34,226 nucleotides of DNA from Pseudomonadota bacterium. Its GTDB lineage: Bacteria > Pseudomonadota > Alphaproteobacteria > Acetobacterales > Acetobacteraceae. Below are positions 1 to 7,805 of the stretch, piece after piece. The notes under the pieces were generated by a model. That model ran no database searches. It worked only from the letters and a program-made list of their open reading frames with translations, and was not told where the DNA came from. The translations under genes and the position numbers were made by a program. Numbering within the stretch: position 1 is the stretch's first letter; each line of letters starts with the position of its first letter. Location of the stretch: assembly GCA_021798575.1 (NCBI GenBank), contig JAJZGI010000025.1, positions 1 to 34,226 on the forward strand. The letters run 5' to 3'.

Positions 1-2
1 CA

Positions 3-125
3 CCACAACCCCAAAAACCACCCCGAAAAATCTGGCACCCGGCCCCACCGCCCAGGCCGATGACGCCCGCCGAGGCGCAACTCGCCGCCCGCCAATTCTT
101 CAACCCCCGTGAATTTTACCTCTGA
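3..125 (+). CDS. 3' end of a repeated-family hypothetical protein (partial)
   Basis: Only the last 40 codons lie inside the window, and the frame runs off the left edge. The visible tail is rich in Pro and Lys. It ends in a segment (AEAQLAARQFFNPREFYL) that matches the C-terminus of the protein at 8770-9378 on the other strand almost residue for residue; the clearest difference is E for D four residues from the end. DNA similarity continues about 50 bases past both stop codons. Two copies within 9 kb point to a multicopy, lineage-specific family. The function is unknown to me and no catalytic motif is visible. The reading frame is well supported by the paralogue. Confidence 0.75.
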   Translation, partial: PQPQKPPRKIWHPAPPPRPMTPAEAQLAARQFFNPREFYL

Positions 126-176
126 ACGCCGCCCAGCCCACCCACGCCTAAATTGTTACGTTATCATAACAAAACC
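126..176 (+). repeat. conserved 3' flank of the repeated gene family, copy 1
   Basis: The sequence after the stop codon is shared with the region downstream of the copy at 8770 (minus strand, about 8720-8769). Both contain GCCCACCCACGC, then an AT-rich segment ending ATCATAACAAAA and a C-run. In this copy the AT part includes the 11-bp palindrome GTTATCATAAC. Conservation of non-coding DNA beyond the stop suggests that the duplicated unit is larger than the gene, or that a terminator or element end is included. Confidence 0.55.
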
Positions 177-229
177 CCCGAATCCGGTTAATCAACCGCC
201 TGCGGGTCATCTCCGCCAGCAATATTTTG

Positions 230-255
230 CAGTCTATAAAATGTAATAAAGACTG
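230..255. promoter_or_regulatory. inverted repeat upstream of the XRE-cupin regulator
   Basis: CAGTCT and AGACTG form a perfect 6-bp inverted repeat separated by 14 AT-rich bases, about 35 bases before the chosen start at 290. This is a plausible operator for the regulator itself, but short repeats of this size can occur by chance. Confidence 0.25.
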
Positions 256-289
256 GCTTTTTCAACCTCCGCGTCATATTACCCAGACT

Positions 290-1021
290 ATGGATCGAAA
301 AAACACGCCGCGCGCGCAAGCCAAACCAAGGTCAGCAGCCCCCAGGCACATCAAGGCGGAGCTGCCTGCGGCCTTGCGCGCGGCTGGCCTGCCTGCCTCC
401 CTGGCCGAGAACTACCCAACCGGCTCTTCCGCCGCCGCCGTGTCGGATCTCACGCTGGAGCAGGCCATCGGCGTGCAGGTGCGCCAGCTGCGTCGGCGGG
501 TCGGCATCACGGTCTCGGAGCTCGCCGCCGCCGCCAGCCTCTCGGGCGGAATGCTCTCGAAAATCGAGAACGGGCAGATATCCCCCTCGCTGGCCAGCCT
601 GCAAGCCCTCTCGAACGCGCTCAACGTGCCGATCACGAATTTTTTCTCCACCTTCGAGGAAAAGCGGGACTGTTCCTACGTCAAATCCGGCACCGGCGTG
701 GTGATCGAGCGGCGCGGCACCAAGGCGGGGCATCAATACAGCCTGCTCGGCCATGCGCTGGGCGGCGCGGTGGTGGTCGAGCCGTATCTCATCACGCTGC
801 GGCGGGACGCCGCACCCTATCCGGCGTTCCAGCATGAGGGCACGGAGTTCATCTATATGCTCACGGGGGAGGTGATGTACCGCCACGGGGACCAATCCTA
901 TCATCTCACCCCCGGCGATGCTCTGTTGTTCGATTCCGCGGCACCGCACGGGCCGGAAAAACTGCTGGTCAAGCCGATGACCTATCTCTCCATCATCACC
1001 TATGGCCGCGAGCCGCGCTGA
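290..1021 (+). CDS. XRE-family transcriptional regulator with C-terminal cupin sensor domain
   Basis: This 243-aa protein has a Cro/C1-type helix-turn-helix at about residues 62-117 (VRQLRRRVGITVSELA, then GMLSKIENGQISPSLASL). A cupin-2 domain fills the C-terminus, with HEGTEFIYMLTGEV (182-195) and PGDALLFDSAAPHGP (208-222). HTH-cupin proteins of this kind (PuuR-like) usually sense a small ligand and control catabolic or transport genes beside them. The start at 290 is preferred over an in-frame ATG at 227, because the added 21 residues look non-coding and would overlap the inverted repeat. The amidase begins only 9 bases downstream in the same direction, so it is the likely target or partner. 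The ligand cannot be read from the sequence. Confidence 0.88.
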   Translation: MDRKNTPRAQAKPRSAAPRHIKAELPAALRAAGLPASLAENYPTGSSAAAVSDLTLEQAIGVQVRQLRRRVGITVSELAAAASLSGGMLSKIENGQISPSLASLQALSNALNVPITNFFSTFEEKRDCSYVKSGTGVVIERRGTKAGHQYSLLGHALGGAVVVEPYLITLRRDAAPYPAFQHEGTEFIYMLTGEVMYRHGDQSYHLTPGDALLFDSAAPHGPEKLLVKPMTYLSIITYGREPR

Positions 1022-1030
1022 GACCCGGCC

Positions 1031-2455
1031 TTGCCAACGGGACAAATAACGCCGCTCGAGGACGCGGACGCGCTATGCCGGATGTCGGCGGCGGCGCTGG
1101 CGCAGGGCTACCGGGCTGGGGCGTTCTCACCGGTTGAGGTAGCGCTGGCCGCATTGGCCCGGGCCGGGCAGGCGCAGGCGCGCTGCAACGCCTTCACGCG
1201 GATCGACCATTCCGGGGCGCTGGCCACAGCACAGGCCGCCCAGGCACGGCTGCGGGCAGGCGCACCCCTGGGCGTGCTGGACGGCATTCCGGTCACGATC
1301 AAGGACATCGTCTGGGTCCAGGGCTGGCCCGCGGGCTACGGCTCGCGGGCGCCAGCCCTCATGCCGGCTGAGGACGCTCCCGCCGTGGCGCAGCTGCGCG
1401 CCGCCGGCTGCGTGTTCATCGGCCAGACCACGACGCCGGAGTTCGGCTGGAAGGCCGTGACCGACAGCCCGGCCTGCGGCATCACGCGCAATCCCTGGAA
1501 CCCTGGTCTTACCCCCGGCGGCTCGTCGGGTGGCGCTGCGGTAGCGGCGGCGATGGGAGCAGGCGTGCTGCATCTGGGCTCGGATGGCGGCGGCTCCATC
1601 CGCATTCCGGCTTCCTTCACCGGCATCGTCGGGCACAAGCCGACCTTCGGCCTGGTCCCGGCCTACCCGCCTAGCGCCTTTGGCACCGTCGCGCATGTCG
1701 GGCCGATGGCGCGCTCGGTGGCCGACGTCGCGCTGATGCTGGACGCGATCTCCGGACGGGACCTGCGGGACTGGCACCAGAACACGCAAGCCTACCCGCG
1801 CAGCGCGGGCCAGTCGCCAATGTCGCTCGCCGGCGCGCGCATCGGCGTCTGGGCTACCCCGGCGCAGGGCGAGGTCGCGCCCGTCATCAGCGCGCTGTTC
1901 AGCCAATGGCAGGCGCGCCTGGCTGGTCTCGGCGCGGTGCTGGAGCCGGTTGAGCTCCCGGGCGAGGATCTGCCCGGTATGTTCCATGTGCTCTGGTTCT
2001 CCGGCGCGGCGGCCAGGCTGCGCGCGCTCCCAGCTGCGGCGCTGCCCAACCTGGACCCTGGCCTGCGGGACATCGCGGAGGTCGGCGCCGGGTTCAGCGC
2101 GGCCGACTATATCGCCGCCAGCACGCGCCGTGCCGCCTTCGGCGCGGCGTTCGATACGCTGCTGGCCCGGTATGATTTCCTGCTCTCGCCCGCCGTGCCG
2201 ATTCTGCCCTTCGCCGCCGGGCAGGAGGTGCCGCCAGGCAGCGGCATGGCGCGCTGGACGGAGTGGGCCGGGTTCAGCTTTCCGGTCAACCTCGCGCAGG
2301 CCCCGGCCTGCGTCATTCCCGCGGGCGCAAGCCCGGATGGATTGCCCATTGGCCTCCAGATCATCGGCGCGCGCGGTGCCGACCGAAAAGTTCTGGCGGC
2401 GGCGGCGGCGCTCAGCGCATCGCCTGCCGGTAATGAATACGCTAATAGGCCATAA
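1031..2455 (+). CDS. amidase (amidase signature family)
   Basis: This 474-aa hydrolase carries the full Ser-cisSer-Lys triad of the amidase signature family: K91 in VTIKD, S165 in PGGSSGG and S189 in GGGSIRIPASF. The length fits the family. These enzymes hydrolyse C-N bonds of amides; GatA is a specialised relative, but no gatB or gatC is nearby, so a catabolic amidase is more likely. The start is uncertain. TTG at 1031 lacks a clear ribosome-binding site, and an in-frame ATG at 1082 would remove 17 residues before the conserved N-terminal helix. The gene follows the XRE-cupin regulator and is followed closely by a stand-alone Lrp/AsnC ligand domain, which suggests a small inducible amide or amino-acid-derivative module. 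The substrate is unknown. Confidence 0.87.
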   Translation: MPTGQITPLEDADALCRMSAAALAQGYRAGAFSPVEVALAALARAGQAQARCNAFTRIDHSGALATAQAAQARLRAGAPLGVLDGIPVTIKDIVWVQGWPAGYGSRAPALMPAEDAPAVAQLRAAGCVFIGQTTTPEFGWKAVTDSPACGITRNPWNPGLTPGGSSGGAAVAAAMGAGVLHLGSDGGGSIRIPASFTGIVGHKPTFGLVPAYPPSAFGTVAHVGPMARSVADVALMLDAISGRDLRDWHQNTQAYPRSAGQSPMSLAGARIGVWATPAQGEVAPVISALFSQWQARLAGLGAVLEPVELPGEDLPGMFHVLWFSGAAARLRALPAAALPNLDPGLRDIAEVGAGFSAADYIAASTRRAAFGAAFDTLLARYDFLLSPAVPILPFAAGQEVPPGSGMARWTEWAGFSFPVNLAQAPACVIPAGASPDGLPIGLQIIGARGADRKVLAAAAALSASPAGNEYANRP

Positions 2456-2472
2456 ACCGTGAGGACTCCGCC

Positions 2473-2724
2473 ATGAAGACATTGATCGTGCAGATCAAGT
2501 GCAAGCTCGGCCAGGCGTATAGCGTCGCCGCCTACGTGATCGACAATGTCATTCCGTGCCAGATCTATTCGATCTCCGGCGTGTACGACCTGCTGGCCAT
2601 CATCAATCTGGAGGCCGATGTCGACCCGGGCGTGTTCATCGAGAAAAAACTGCACGCGGTACCGGGAATTCTGGAGACGAACACGATGATCGCGTTCAAT
2701 GCATTCACGCCGGAGAAGATGTGA
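2473..2724 (+). CDS. stand-alone Lrp/AsnC ligand-binding (RAM/SLR) domain protein
   Basis: This 83-aa protein corresponds to the C-terminal ligand-binding half of Lrp/AsnC regulators without the DNA-binding helix-turn-helix. It shows the alternating beta-alpha pattern (TLIVQIKCKLGQAYSVAAYV, SISGVYDLLAIINL) and ends in the last strand, TNTMIAFNAF. A GAGGA ribosome-binding site sits a few bases before the ATG. Stand-alone domains of this type bind amino acids or modulate full-length Lrp proteins. Its position directly after the amidase suggests it senses a substrate or product of that enzyme, which is an inference. Its stop codon overlaps the GTG start of the next gene. Confidence 0.82.
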   Translation: MKTLIVQIKCKLGQAYSVAAYVIDNVIPCQIYSISGVYDLLAIINLEADVDPGVFIEKKLHAVPGILETNTMIAFNAFTPEKM

Positions 2725-4316
2725 GAAAAATTGCTGCCGCCATGGCGATGAATCGTATTTCCTGGCTGGCGCTGGCACTTGTCTCCGCCGGCCTGCTGGT
2801 GTTTTTATATCTGCGGCTGAATGAATTTTGGTCGATCAACTCGGACCAGGCCAACGCGCTCTATACCGCGATGGCGATGGCGGCGGGCAACTGGCGCCTG
2901 CACGGCTGGACGGTTCCGCCGGACTCCTTCTGGGGGCTGGACATCGCGCTCATTGCGCTGGTCTGGGCCGTTACCGGAAAAGCCATCCTCGCACTGCGCC
3001 TGGTACCGGCCCTGGCCTATCTGTTGCTGGGCATCGCCGCAGCGTGCCTCTGTCTGCCCGGGCGAAAAAGCGCCGCACGGCTGGGCGCTTCAATGCTGTT
3101 GGCCGTCGCCTTGCTGGTGCCGTTGCATATCCGGAACGCCGAAACATTTTTCTCCGAATCGCCGATGCATTTTTTAACGGTCGCGTGCATTCTGGGCGTC
3201 ATCGGGTTGGCCGCGCGCAGCCTCACCGCGCCGCCGGCCCGCAGATGGATCTTCTTGCTGCTCTACAGCCTGCTCTCGCTGGATGCGGCACTCTCCGACC
3301 CGATGTTCACCATTCTCGGAACGCTGCCCATTTTAATCGCCCTGGCCCTGGCCGATTTCCCTGCCGGGGCACCTCGAATCCGCCTCGCGGCGTGCGGCAT
3401 CGGGGTGACGCTGCTCGCCAAAACCCTGCTCGCGATCAACATGGCGACCGGCGGTTTCACACCCTCCCCGACACAGCTCGCCTTTGGCCGGCTGTTTGCC
3501 ATGCCTCGCTCGACCGGCATCATCCTCAAAGGCATTTTGGATGTCCTCGCTTGCGACCCGTTCGGCCTGTCGCTGCATCAGGCCATGATCCAATTATTGC
3601 GAATGCCGCTGCTATTGCTGGTAGGGTTGCCGCTCTACCGCGTCGGCGAGCAGATACTGGGTAAATGGTGGTTCAAACGCCCGGGCTCGCGCGCGCCGGC
3701 ATTTATCGAAACCGGCCTGTTTCTCATCATCGCGTTGAATCTGGCAGCGATGCAGTTCACGGCCCAGGTTATCGATATCGGCGGCATCCGGTATCTGCTG
3801 CCCGCATGGGCCTGTGCGGTGGTGCTGGCGGCACGCACCAGTAAGCCCGGTTTAGGTATCAATTCCTATTACGCGCTGCTGCTGGTCGTTGGGCTGGGCG
3901 CTGACGCGCAGGCGATGATGCATAGAGCGCCCCCGGCCTTCACCCCAGTTACGCAAAGGCTTGCGACATGCCTCGAATCCGTCGGCCTGGATAATGGCTA
4001 TGGCGTGTACTGGCGGGCCTCGGCGGTCACCCTCGCCAGCGATGGCAGAGTGACCGTGCGCGCGGTGCACACCAACATCACCACCCATGCGGTGACACCG
4101 ATGATGTGGATGTCCACCACCCGTTGGTATCCCACATGGCCACCGGCGCGACCCTTTTTTGTCATTACGGACCCGAAGTATGCCGGGTTATCAAACAGCG
4201 CCGTACTGGCCAGCTTCGGTACGCCGGACAGCGTCCTGAAGGTGGGAAGCGCGGTGGTGAACATCTACGGCAGGCACATCGCCCCCGGCGCTTGTTCGGG
4301 GGCAGATCAGTCATGA
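2721..4316 (+). CDS. polytopic inner-membrane protein, possibly GT-C-like
   Basis: About 531 residues with many hydrophobic helices, beginning with SWLALALVSAGLLVFLYL and continuing to about residue 400, then a more soluble C-terminal part. I chose the GTG start at 2721. It overlaps the preceding stop codon (ATGTGA) and has GGAGAAG at the right distance upstream; an ATG at 2742 is the alternative. The pattern of an acidic loop after the first helix (SINSDQANALY) followed by a long multispan region resembles GT-C glycosyltransferases of the PMT/ArnT type, but I cannot identify a family-defining motif. The 4-base overlap with the Lrp-like gene indicates translational coupling and a shared transcript with the amidase cluster. 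Confidence 0.68.
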   Translation: MRKIAAAMAMNRISWLALALVSAGLLVFLYLRLNEFWSINSDQANALYTAMAMAAGNWRLHGWTVPPDSFWGLDIALIALVWAVTGKAILALRLVPALAYLLLGIAAACLCLPGRKSAARLGASMLLAVALLVPLHIRNAETFFSESPMHFLTVACILGVIGLAARSLTAPPARRWIFLLLYSLLSLDAALSDPMFTILGTLPILIALALADFPAGAPRIRLAACGIGVTLLAKTLLAINMATGGFTPSPTQLAFGRLFAMPRSTGIILKGILDVLACDPFGLSLHQAMIQLLRMPLLLLVGLPLYRVGEQILGKWWFKRPGSRAPAFIETGLFLIIALNLAAMQFTAQVIDIGGIRYLLPAWACAVVLAARTSKPGLGINSYYALLLVVGLGADAQAMMHRAPPAFTPVTQRLATCLESVGLDNGYGVYWRASAVTLASDGRVTVRAVHTNITTHAVTPMMWMSTTRWYPTWPPARPFFVITDPKYAGLSNSAVLASFGTPDSVLKVGSAVVNIYGRHIAPGACSGADQS

Positions 4317-4327
4317 AACAGACCAAC

Positions 4328-4810
4328 CTAACCCGCGTCGAAACTCCCCTCAGGCAGCGCCAGGGACTTCATCAGATCGAACATGCGCTTGCGCATCGCG
4401 GGGTCGGTGATCCGGTAATAGGCGCGCACCAGTTCCAGCGTCTCACGCTTGTTCATGTTTTCATCCACCCCGGCGGAAAACGGCTCCTGCGGTTCGGCGA
4501 AACCATACATCCTGCCCCGGGGGCCAGAGACCGGGCCTTCGCTCATGCCCTCGGGCATGTCGTCAAAAAAATAGCTGATCGGCACATCCAGCACGCGGGA
4601 GATATCGAACAACCGCGACGCACCAACCCGGTTCACCCCACGCTCATATTTTTGCACCTGCTGAAACGTCAGTCCCAGCGCGTCGCCCAGCCGCTCCTGA
4701 GACATGCCCAGCATGGTGCGGCGCAGCCGCACGCGCGACCCCACATGAATGTCAATCGGGCTTGGGCGGCTCTCTCGCTCGGGTCGCTCGGTGATATCTT
4801 CAGCCATCAT
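4328..4810 (-). CDS. XRE-family regulator, PraR-like
   Basis: This 160-aa protein has a Cro/C1 helix-turn-helix at about residues 24-80 (VRLRRTMLGMSQERLGDALG, then QQVQKYERGVNRVGASRL). It is very close in pattern to the alphaproteobacterial PraR/PhrR regulators, which begin with the same PIDIHVGSRVRLRR block. PraR proteins in rhizobia control quorum sensing and surface attachment; whether that role applies here is unknown. The second half is charged and lacks a recognisable sensor domain. The gene converges on the membrane protein at 2721-4316 with a gap of only 11 bases. A second ATG one codon downstream is an equally possible start. Confidence 0.86.
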   Translation of the reverse strand: MMAEDITERPERESRPSPIDIHVGSRVRLRRTMLGMSQERLGDALGLTFQQVQKYERGVNRVGASRLFDISRVLDVPISYFFDDMPEGMSEGPVSGPRGRMYGFAEPQEPFSAGVDENMNKRETLELVRAYYRITDPAMRKRMFDLMKSLALPEGSFDAG

Positions 4811-4834
4811 CCCTCAACTTTTCTCACAAACAGC

Positions 4835-4848
4835 GGCCATATAGGCCA
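4835..4848. promoter_or_regulatory. short inverted repeat upstream of the PraR-like gene
   Basis: GGCC-ATATA-GGCC lies about 25 bases upstream of the XRE start at 4810, where an autoregulatory operator would be expected. The arms are only four bases, so support is weak. Confidence 0.2.
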
Positions 4849-4872
4849 TTGGGCTTATCCGTCTCATATGGC

Positions 4873-4900
4873 TAGTGTCCCGATTCGGAGGTTCGTGCCA
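4873..4900. mobile_element. possible single end of an IS630-type element (remnant)
   Basis: A segment beginning TA-GTGTCCCGATTCGGAG sits in an otherwise gene-free stretch. TA-flanked GTGTCCCGATTC-type ends resemble, from memory, IS630/Tc1-like insertion-sequence termini. A short minus-strand frame ending in this segment (4872-5072) has no recognisable transposase motif. No matching opposite end was seen nearby, so this would be a decayed solo end. Confidence 0.22.
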
Positions 4901-5135
4901 ATAAAATTCCGTTAACCTGGAGCACATAGGCGTTTTGCGGAGACCCGCCTGCCGCTGCGCCATTCAGATTCCAACGTTTTATGGCCCTCATTTCATCCGT
5001 CCCTTGAGGCTTTGACGATCCGTATCCGGCGCAAATATCAGAGGTTAATGAATAAAACAATAAAAAATTCAACGAAAGAAATTATTAAATAGACAACAAC
5101 CCTTATAGTTTATAAAAATTAGGACTATTTGCCAT
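4901..5135. other. AT-rich intergenic stretch
   Basis: No convincing gene was found between the PraR-like gene and the 3' end of lnt. From about 5040 the DNA is strongly AT-rich, with runs of A and T, in sharp contrast to the GC-rich surroundings. It may hold the terminator of the lnt operon or foreign DNA. Confidence 0.5.
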
Positions 5136-6614
5136 CTAAATAAATAAACCAATAACAATTGCACTAAAAGCGAGCACACTCGGCAGTTCAAGCCCAAACC
5201 TGGAGTATAGGGTCCTCGGCAATCTGCCCGGTATAGTTGTAAGCAATACACCTTGTAAATTTAAGGGCAAGCTCGAATTAACTTTTCCAAAGGCGTTGAT
5301 CATCGCCGAGATGCCGGAATTCGCATCGCGCGCCACCGGCAGGCCCTCCTCCACCGCACGCAGGCGGTCATTCTCAAAATGCTGGATCGTGCCGGCGGAA
5401 TCGCCAAACCAGGCGTCGTCGGTGATCACCAGCATCCACGCAGGGCGGTGCTTTTCGTCCACGATCTGCCCGCTGAAAATGTCCTCATAGCAGATCTCCG
5501 GCGCGAAGGATGGCAGGCCTGGCACGCGCAGGGTCTTGGGGCCGCTGCCGGGGGTGAAGCCTGAGCCGATCTGGCCGGGGATGATTTTTATGGGGATCCA
5601 TTTTGGCGTGTATTCGCCAAAGGGCACCAGTTTCCATTTGTCGTACACCGCCACGGGTGGCCCCGGGCCGTCAGTCACCACCAGCGCGTTGCGGTAGTCG
5701 GTGTCGCTCAGCATCTGGATCGAGCCGGCCAGAACCGGCGCGTCGCCGGTCACCGCCGCCAGCTGCGCGCGGGCCCCGGCGTCGCTGGCCAGCAGCCACG
5801 GGCTGGCGGCTTCAGGCCAGACCACCGCATCGGCACCCGCGGAGAGCCCGGCCTGGCTCATCTCCAGCAGGCGTTGCCAATGCGCCTCCAAAGTCGGCCG
5901 GTCGAACCTGCCGGGGACCGAAAAATTCGGCTGCACCAGCGCCAGCCTGACACCCGTGGATGCCACTGGCGTTTGCAGCCGCCAAAGGCCAAAGCCCGCC
6001 CACACCGCCAACGCCAGCGCCAGTGCGGCCAGCCCGCGCCGCTCGAACATCGGCAGACCGGCCAGGATGAGCGTGCATAGGGTTAGACCATCCACCCCGA
6101 ACAGGGCGGCGGGTTGCATGAATATATTGCCCAGCACGCCTGGAATCGTCCAATCCGTGCCCCAGAAATTCCACGGAAAGCCCGAGAAGGCGAATTGCTG
6201 GATGAGATTGGCCAGCACCCAGGCGCCGGCGAACACCAAAAGCCGCCCCAGTCCGGGCCGCACACAGCTCGCCGCCAGTACGGGAATGACCGTGTAGAAA
6301 GCCACAGCAAAGGCGAGCAGCGGCGCGGCGAAGGGCACCAGCCACCAGAAGGTCGCGGCCTCGGTGAGGATCGGCTCGGTGATCCAGTAGAGCCCCGCCA
6401 GCGCCAGGCCGAAGCCGAACAGCCAGCCGATCAGCGCCACCTGTTTTTTGGACCCTGCGGCCTCGACCAGGCGCAGTAATGCTGGCACGCTGAACAGCAG
6501 AACGGGCAGCAGATGCAACGGCGGCAGCGCGGCGGCGGAGGCCAGGCCCCACAGAAAGGCGCGCAGGCGTGGCCGCCGGGCGAGCCACAGCGTAAGCTTT
6601 CCGGTGTCAGCCAT
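5136..6614 (-). CDS. lnt: apolipoprotein N-acyltransferase
   Basis: This 492-aa inner-membrane enzyme catalyses the last step of lipoprotein maturation, adding the third acyl chain to the N-terminal cysteine. An N-terminal multi-helix membrane region (to about residue 215) is followed by a nitrilase-like domain with the Glu-Lys-Cys triad: E268 in WPEAASPW, K326 in YDKWKLVPFGEY and C375 in EICYEDIF. The start is the ATG at 6614, overlapping the mtnC stop by eight bases; upstream in-frame codons belong to mtnC DNA. It is the last gene of the tatA-mtnBDC-lnt string. Codon choice becomes less GC-rich over roughly the last 50 codons, although the residues still look homologous. Confidence 0.95.
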   Translation of the reverse strand: MADTGKLTLWLARRPRLRAFLWGLASAAALPPLHLLPVLLFSVPALLRLVEAAGSKKQVALIGWLFGFGLALAGLYWITEPILTEAATFWWLVPFAAPLLAFAVAFYTVIPVLAASCVRPGLGRLLVFAGAWVLANLIQQFAFSGFPWNFWGTDWTIPGVLGNIFMQPAALFGVDGLTLCTLILAGLPMFERRGLAALALALAVWAGFGLWRLQTPVASTGVRLALVQPNFSVPGRFDRPTLEAHWQRLLEMSQAGLSAGADAVVWPEAASPWLLASDAGARAQLAAVTGDAPVLAGSIQMLSDTDYRNALVVTDGPGPPVAVYDKWKLVPFGEYTPKWIPIKIIPGQIGSGFTPGSGPKTLRVPGLPSFAPEICYEDIFSGQIVDEKHRPAWMLVITDDAWFGDSAGTIQHFENDRLRAVEEGLPVARDANSGISAMINAFGKVNSSLPLNLQGVLLTTIPGRLPRTLYSRFGLELPSVLAFSAIVIGLFI

Positions 6615-7272
6615 GCGGGAGGCCGAACATGCTGGCGACGACATTAAAATCCGGCGCGGTGGCGTGGCGGTGCGAGGGCAGGGTGGCGTCATCGGCGCGC
6701 ACCAGTTGGCAGGTGCGCAGCCCGGCATAGGCGGCGGCGTCCAGCTCCGGCTCCATGTCCGAGAGGAACAGTAACTCCGCGGGCGGCGCGTTCACGGCCT
6801 TTGCAATCGCGCCATAGCTCGCGGAGTCCCGCTTGGGGCCTGACTGCGTGTCGAAAAATCCGTTGAACAGCCGTGTTAAATCCCCTTCAGGTGCGTGGCG
6901 GAATAATAATTTCTGTGCCGGGACGGAGCCTGAGGAATAGACATAGAGCCGCAGCCCGGCGCGCACCCAGCGGCGTAATGCCGGTGCGACGTCCGGGTAG
7001 AGATCGCCGGTGATCTCGCCCGCCGCGTAGCCCTGCGCCCAGATCATCCCCTGGATGGTTTTCAGCGCGGTGATCTTCTCATCCCGGTCCATCCAGCCCA
7101 GCAGGGTGGCGAGCTTTGGCTGGGGCACCTCGGCCAGCTCAGGCGTGCCCGGATTGGCCTCGCAGAATGAGGCCATCCGCGCCCGGGCAAAGGGGAACAG
7201 GGTGCGGTGGACAAAGGCCAAGGGCGTCGTGGTGCCCTCGATATCGGTGAGGATGGCGGCCGGCGGGATCAA
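6607..7272 (-). CDS. mtnC: enolase-phosphatase E1 (methionine salvage)
   Basis: This HAD-superfamily enzyme of 221 residues converts 2,3-diketo-5-methylthiopentyl-1-phosphate to the acireductone substrate of MtnD. HAD motif I is DIEGTTTP (D10, E12), motif II is YSSGS, the conserved Lys lies in GPKRDSASY, and motif III is LFLSDMEPELDAA. The start codon is TTG at 7272, overlapping the mtnD stop codon in a TTGA arrangement. No ATG or GTG exists before the catalytic motif, so the non-standard start is forced. The gene overlaps lnt by eight bases at its 3' end. It depends on coupling to mtnD translation. Confidence 0.94.
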   Translation of the reverse strand: MIPPAAILTDIEGTTTPLAFVHRTLFPFARARMASFCEANPGTPELAEVPQPKLATLLGWMDRDEKITALKTIQGMIWAQGYAAGEITGDLYPDVAPALRRWVRAGLRLYVYSSGSVPAQKLLFRHAPEGDLTRLFNGFFDTQSGPKRDSASYGAIAKAVNAPPAELLFLSDMEPELDAAAYAGLRTCQLVRADDATLPSHRHATAPDFNVVASMFGLPHG

Positions 7273-7805
7273 GCGGTGAAATTTTCGGCGATGTCGTCGC
7301 CGGTGTAGTGCGCGACCCAGCCGGAGGTGTCCGTGAACACCCGCAGTACCGTGAAGAACGGTTTCTCACCGGCGTCGAACCAATGCTTCACCCCTGCCGG
7401 CACCGAGATGAGGTCGTCCGCTTCGCAACGGACATCGTAGACGCGGTCCATGATATGCAGGATGAAATGCCCGCTGCCGTGCACAAAAAACCTGATCTCA
7501 TCCTCGGTATGGATATGCTCGGCCAGGAATTTTTGGCGCAGTGCGGGGGCGGCCGGGTCGTCTGGGGTCAGCTTGATCACGTCGGCCGAGCCAGCGCCCT
7601 TGTCGCCCATCAGCACATCGAGGTAGGGCCGGTAGGCGCTCAGGATGACTTCGGCGTTGTCACCCGGGGCCAGTTGCACCGGGCTCTCCCAACGCTCGAA
7701 CTGGATGCCGAGCGGTGCCAGCGTGGCGGTGATGCGCGCCGCATCCTCGGTGATGAAGAGCGGCGATGCCGGCCTGGCGGCGTTATATATAATGAGTTGG
7801 CTCAT
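7269..7805 (-). CDS. mtnD: acireductone dioxygenase (methionine salvage)
   Basis: This cupin dioxygenase of 178 residues oxidises acireductone to the 2-oxo acid precursor of methionine plus formate (Fe form). Metal ligands are H97, H99 and E103 in HIHTEDEIRFF and H141 in GVKHWFD. The start at 7805 gives an ATGA overlap with the mtnB stop; the upstream in-frame ATG at 7832 lies within mtnB. The stop overlaps the TTG start of mtnC. Order and overlaps show a tightly coupled mtnB-mtnD-mtnC unit. Confidence 0.95.
   Translation of the reverse strand: MSQLIIYNAARPASPLFITEDAARITATLAPLGIQFERWESPVQLAPGDNAEVILSAYRPYLDVLMGDKGAGSADVIKLTPDDPAAPALRQKFLAEHIHTEDEIRFFVHGSGHFILHIMDRVYDVRCEADDLISVPAGVKHWFDAGEKPFFTVLRVFTDTSGWVAHYTGDDIAENFTA

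Noticed and set aside
1127-2482. 451-codon open frame antisense to the amidase
   Set aside because: Arg- and Gly-rich translation with no domain pattern; it is a GC-rich shadow of a well-supported gene.
4106-4915. 269-codon plus-strand frame over the PraR-like gene
   Set aside because: It is the antisense shadow of a regulator with a clear helix-turn-helix.
4872-5072. 66-codon minus-strand frame as a gene
   Set aside because: No family signal or ribosome-binding site; it ends in the possible insertion-sequence terminus and is better read as decayed DNA.
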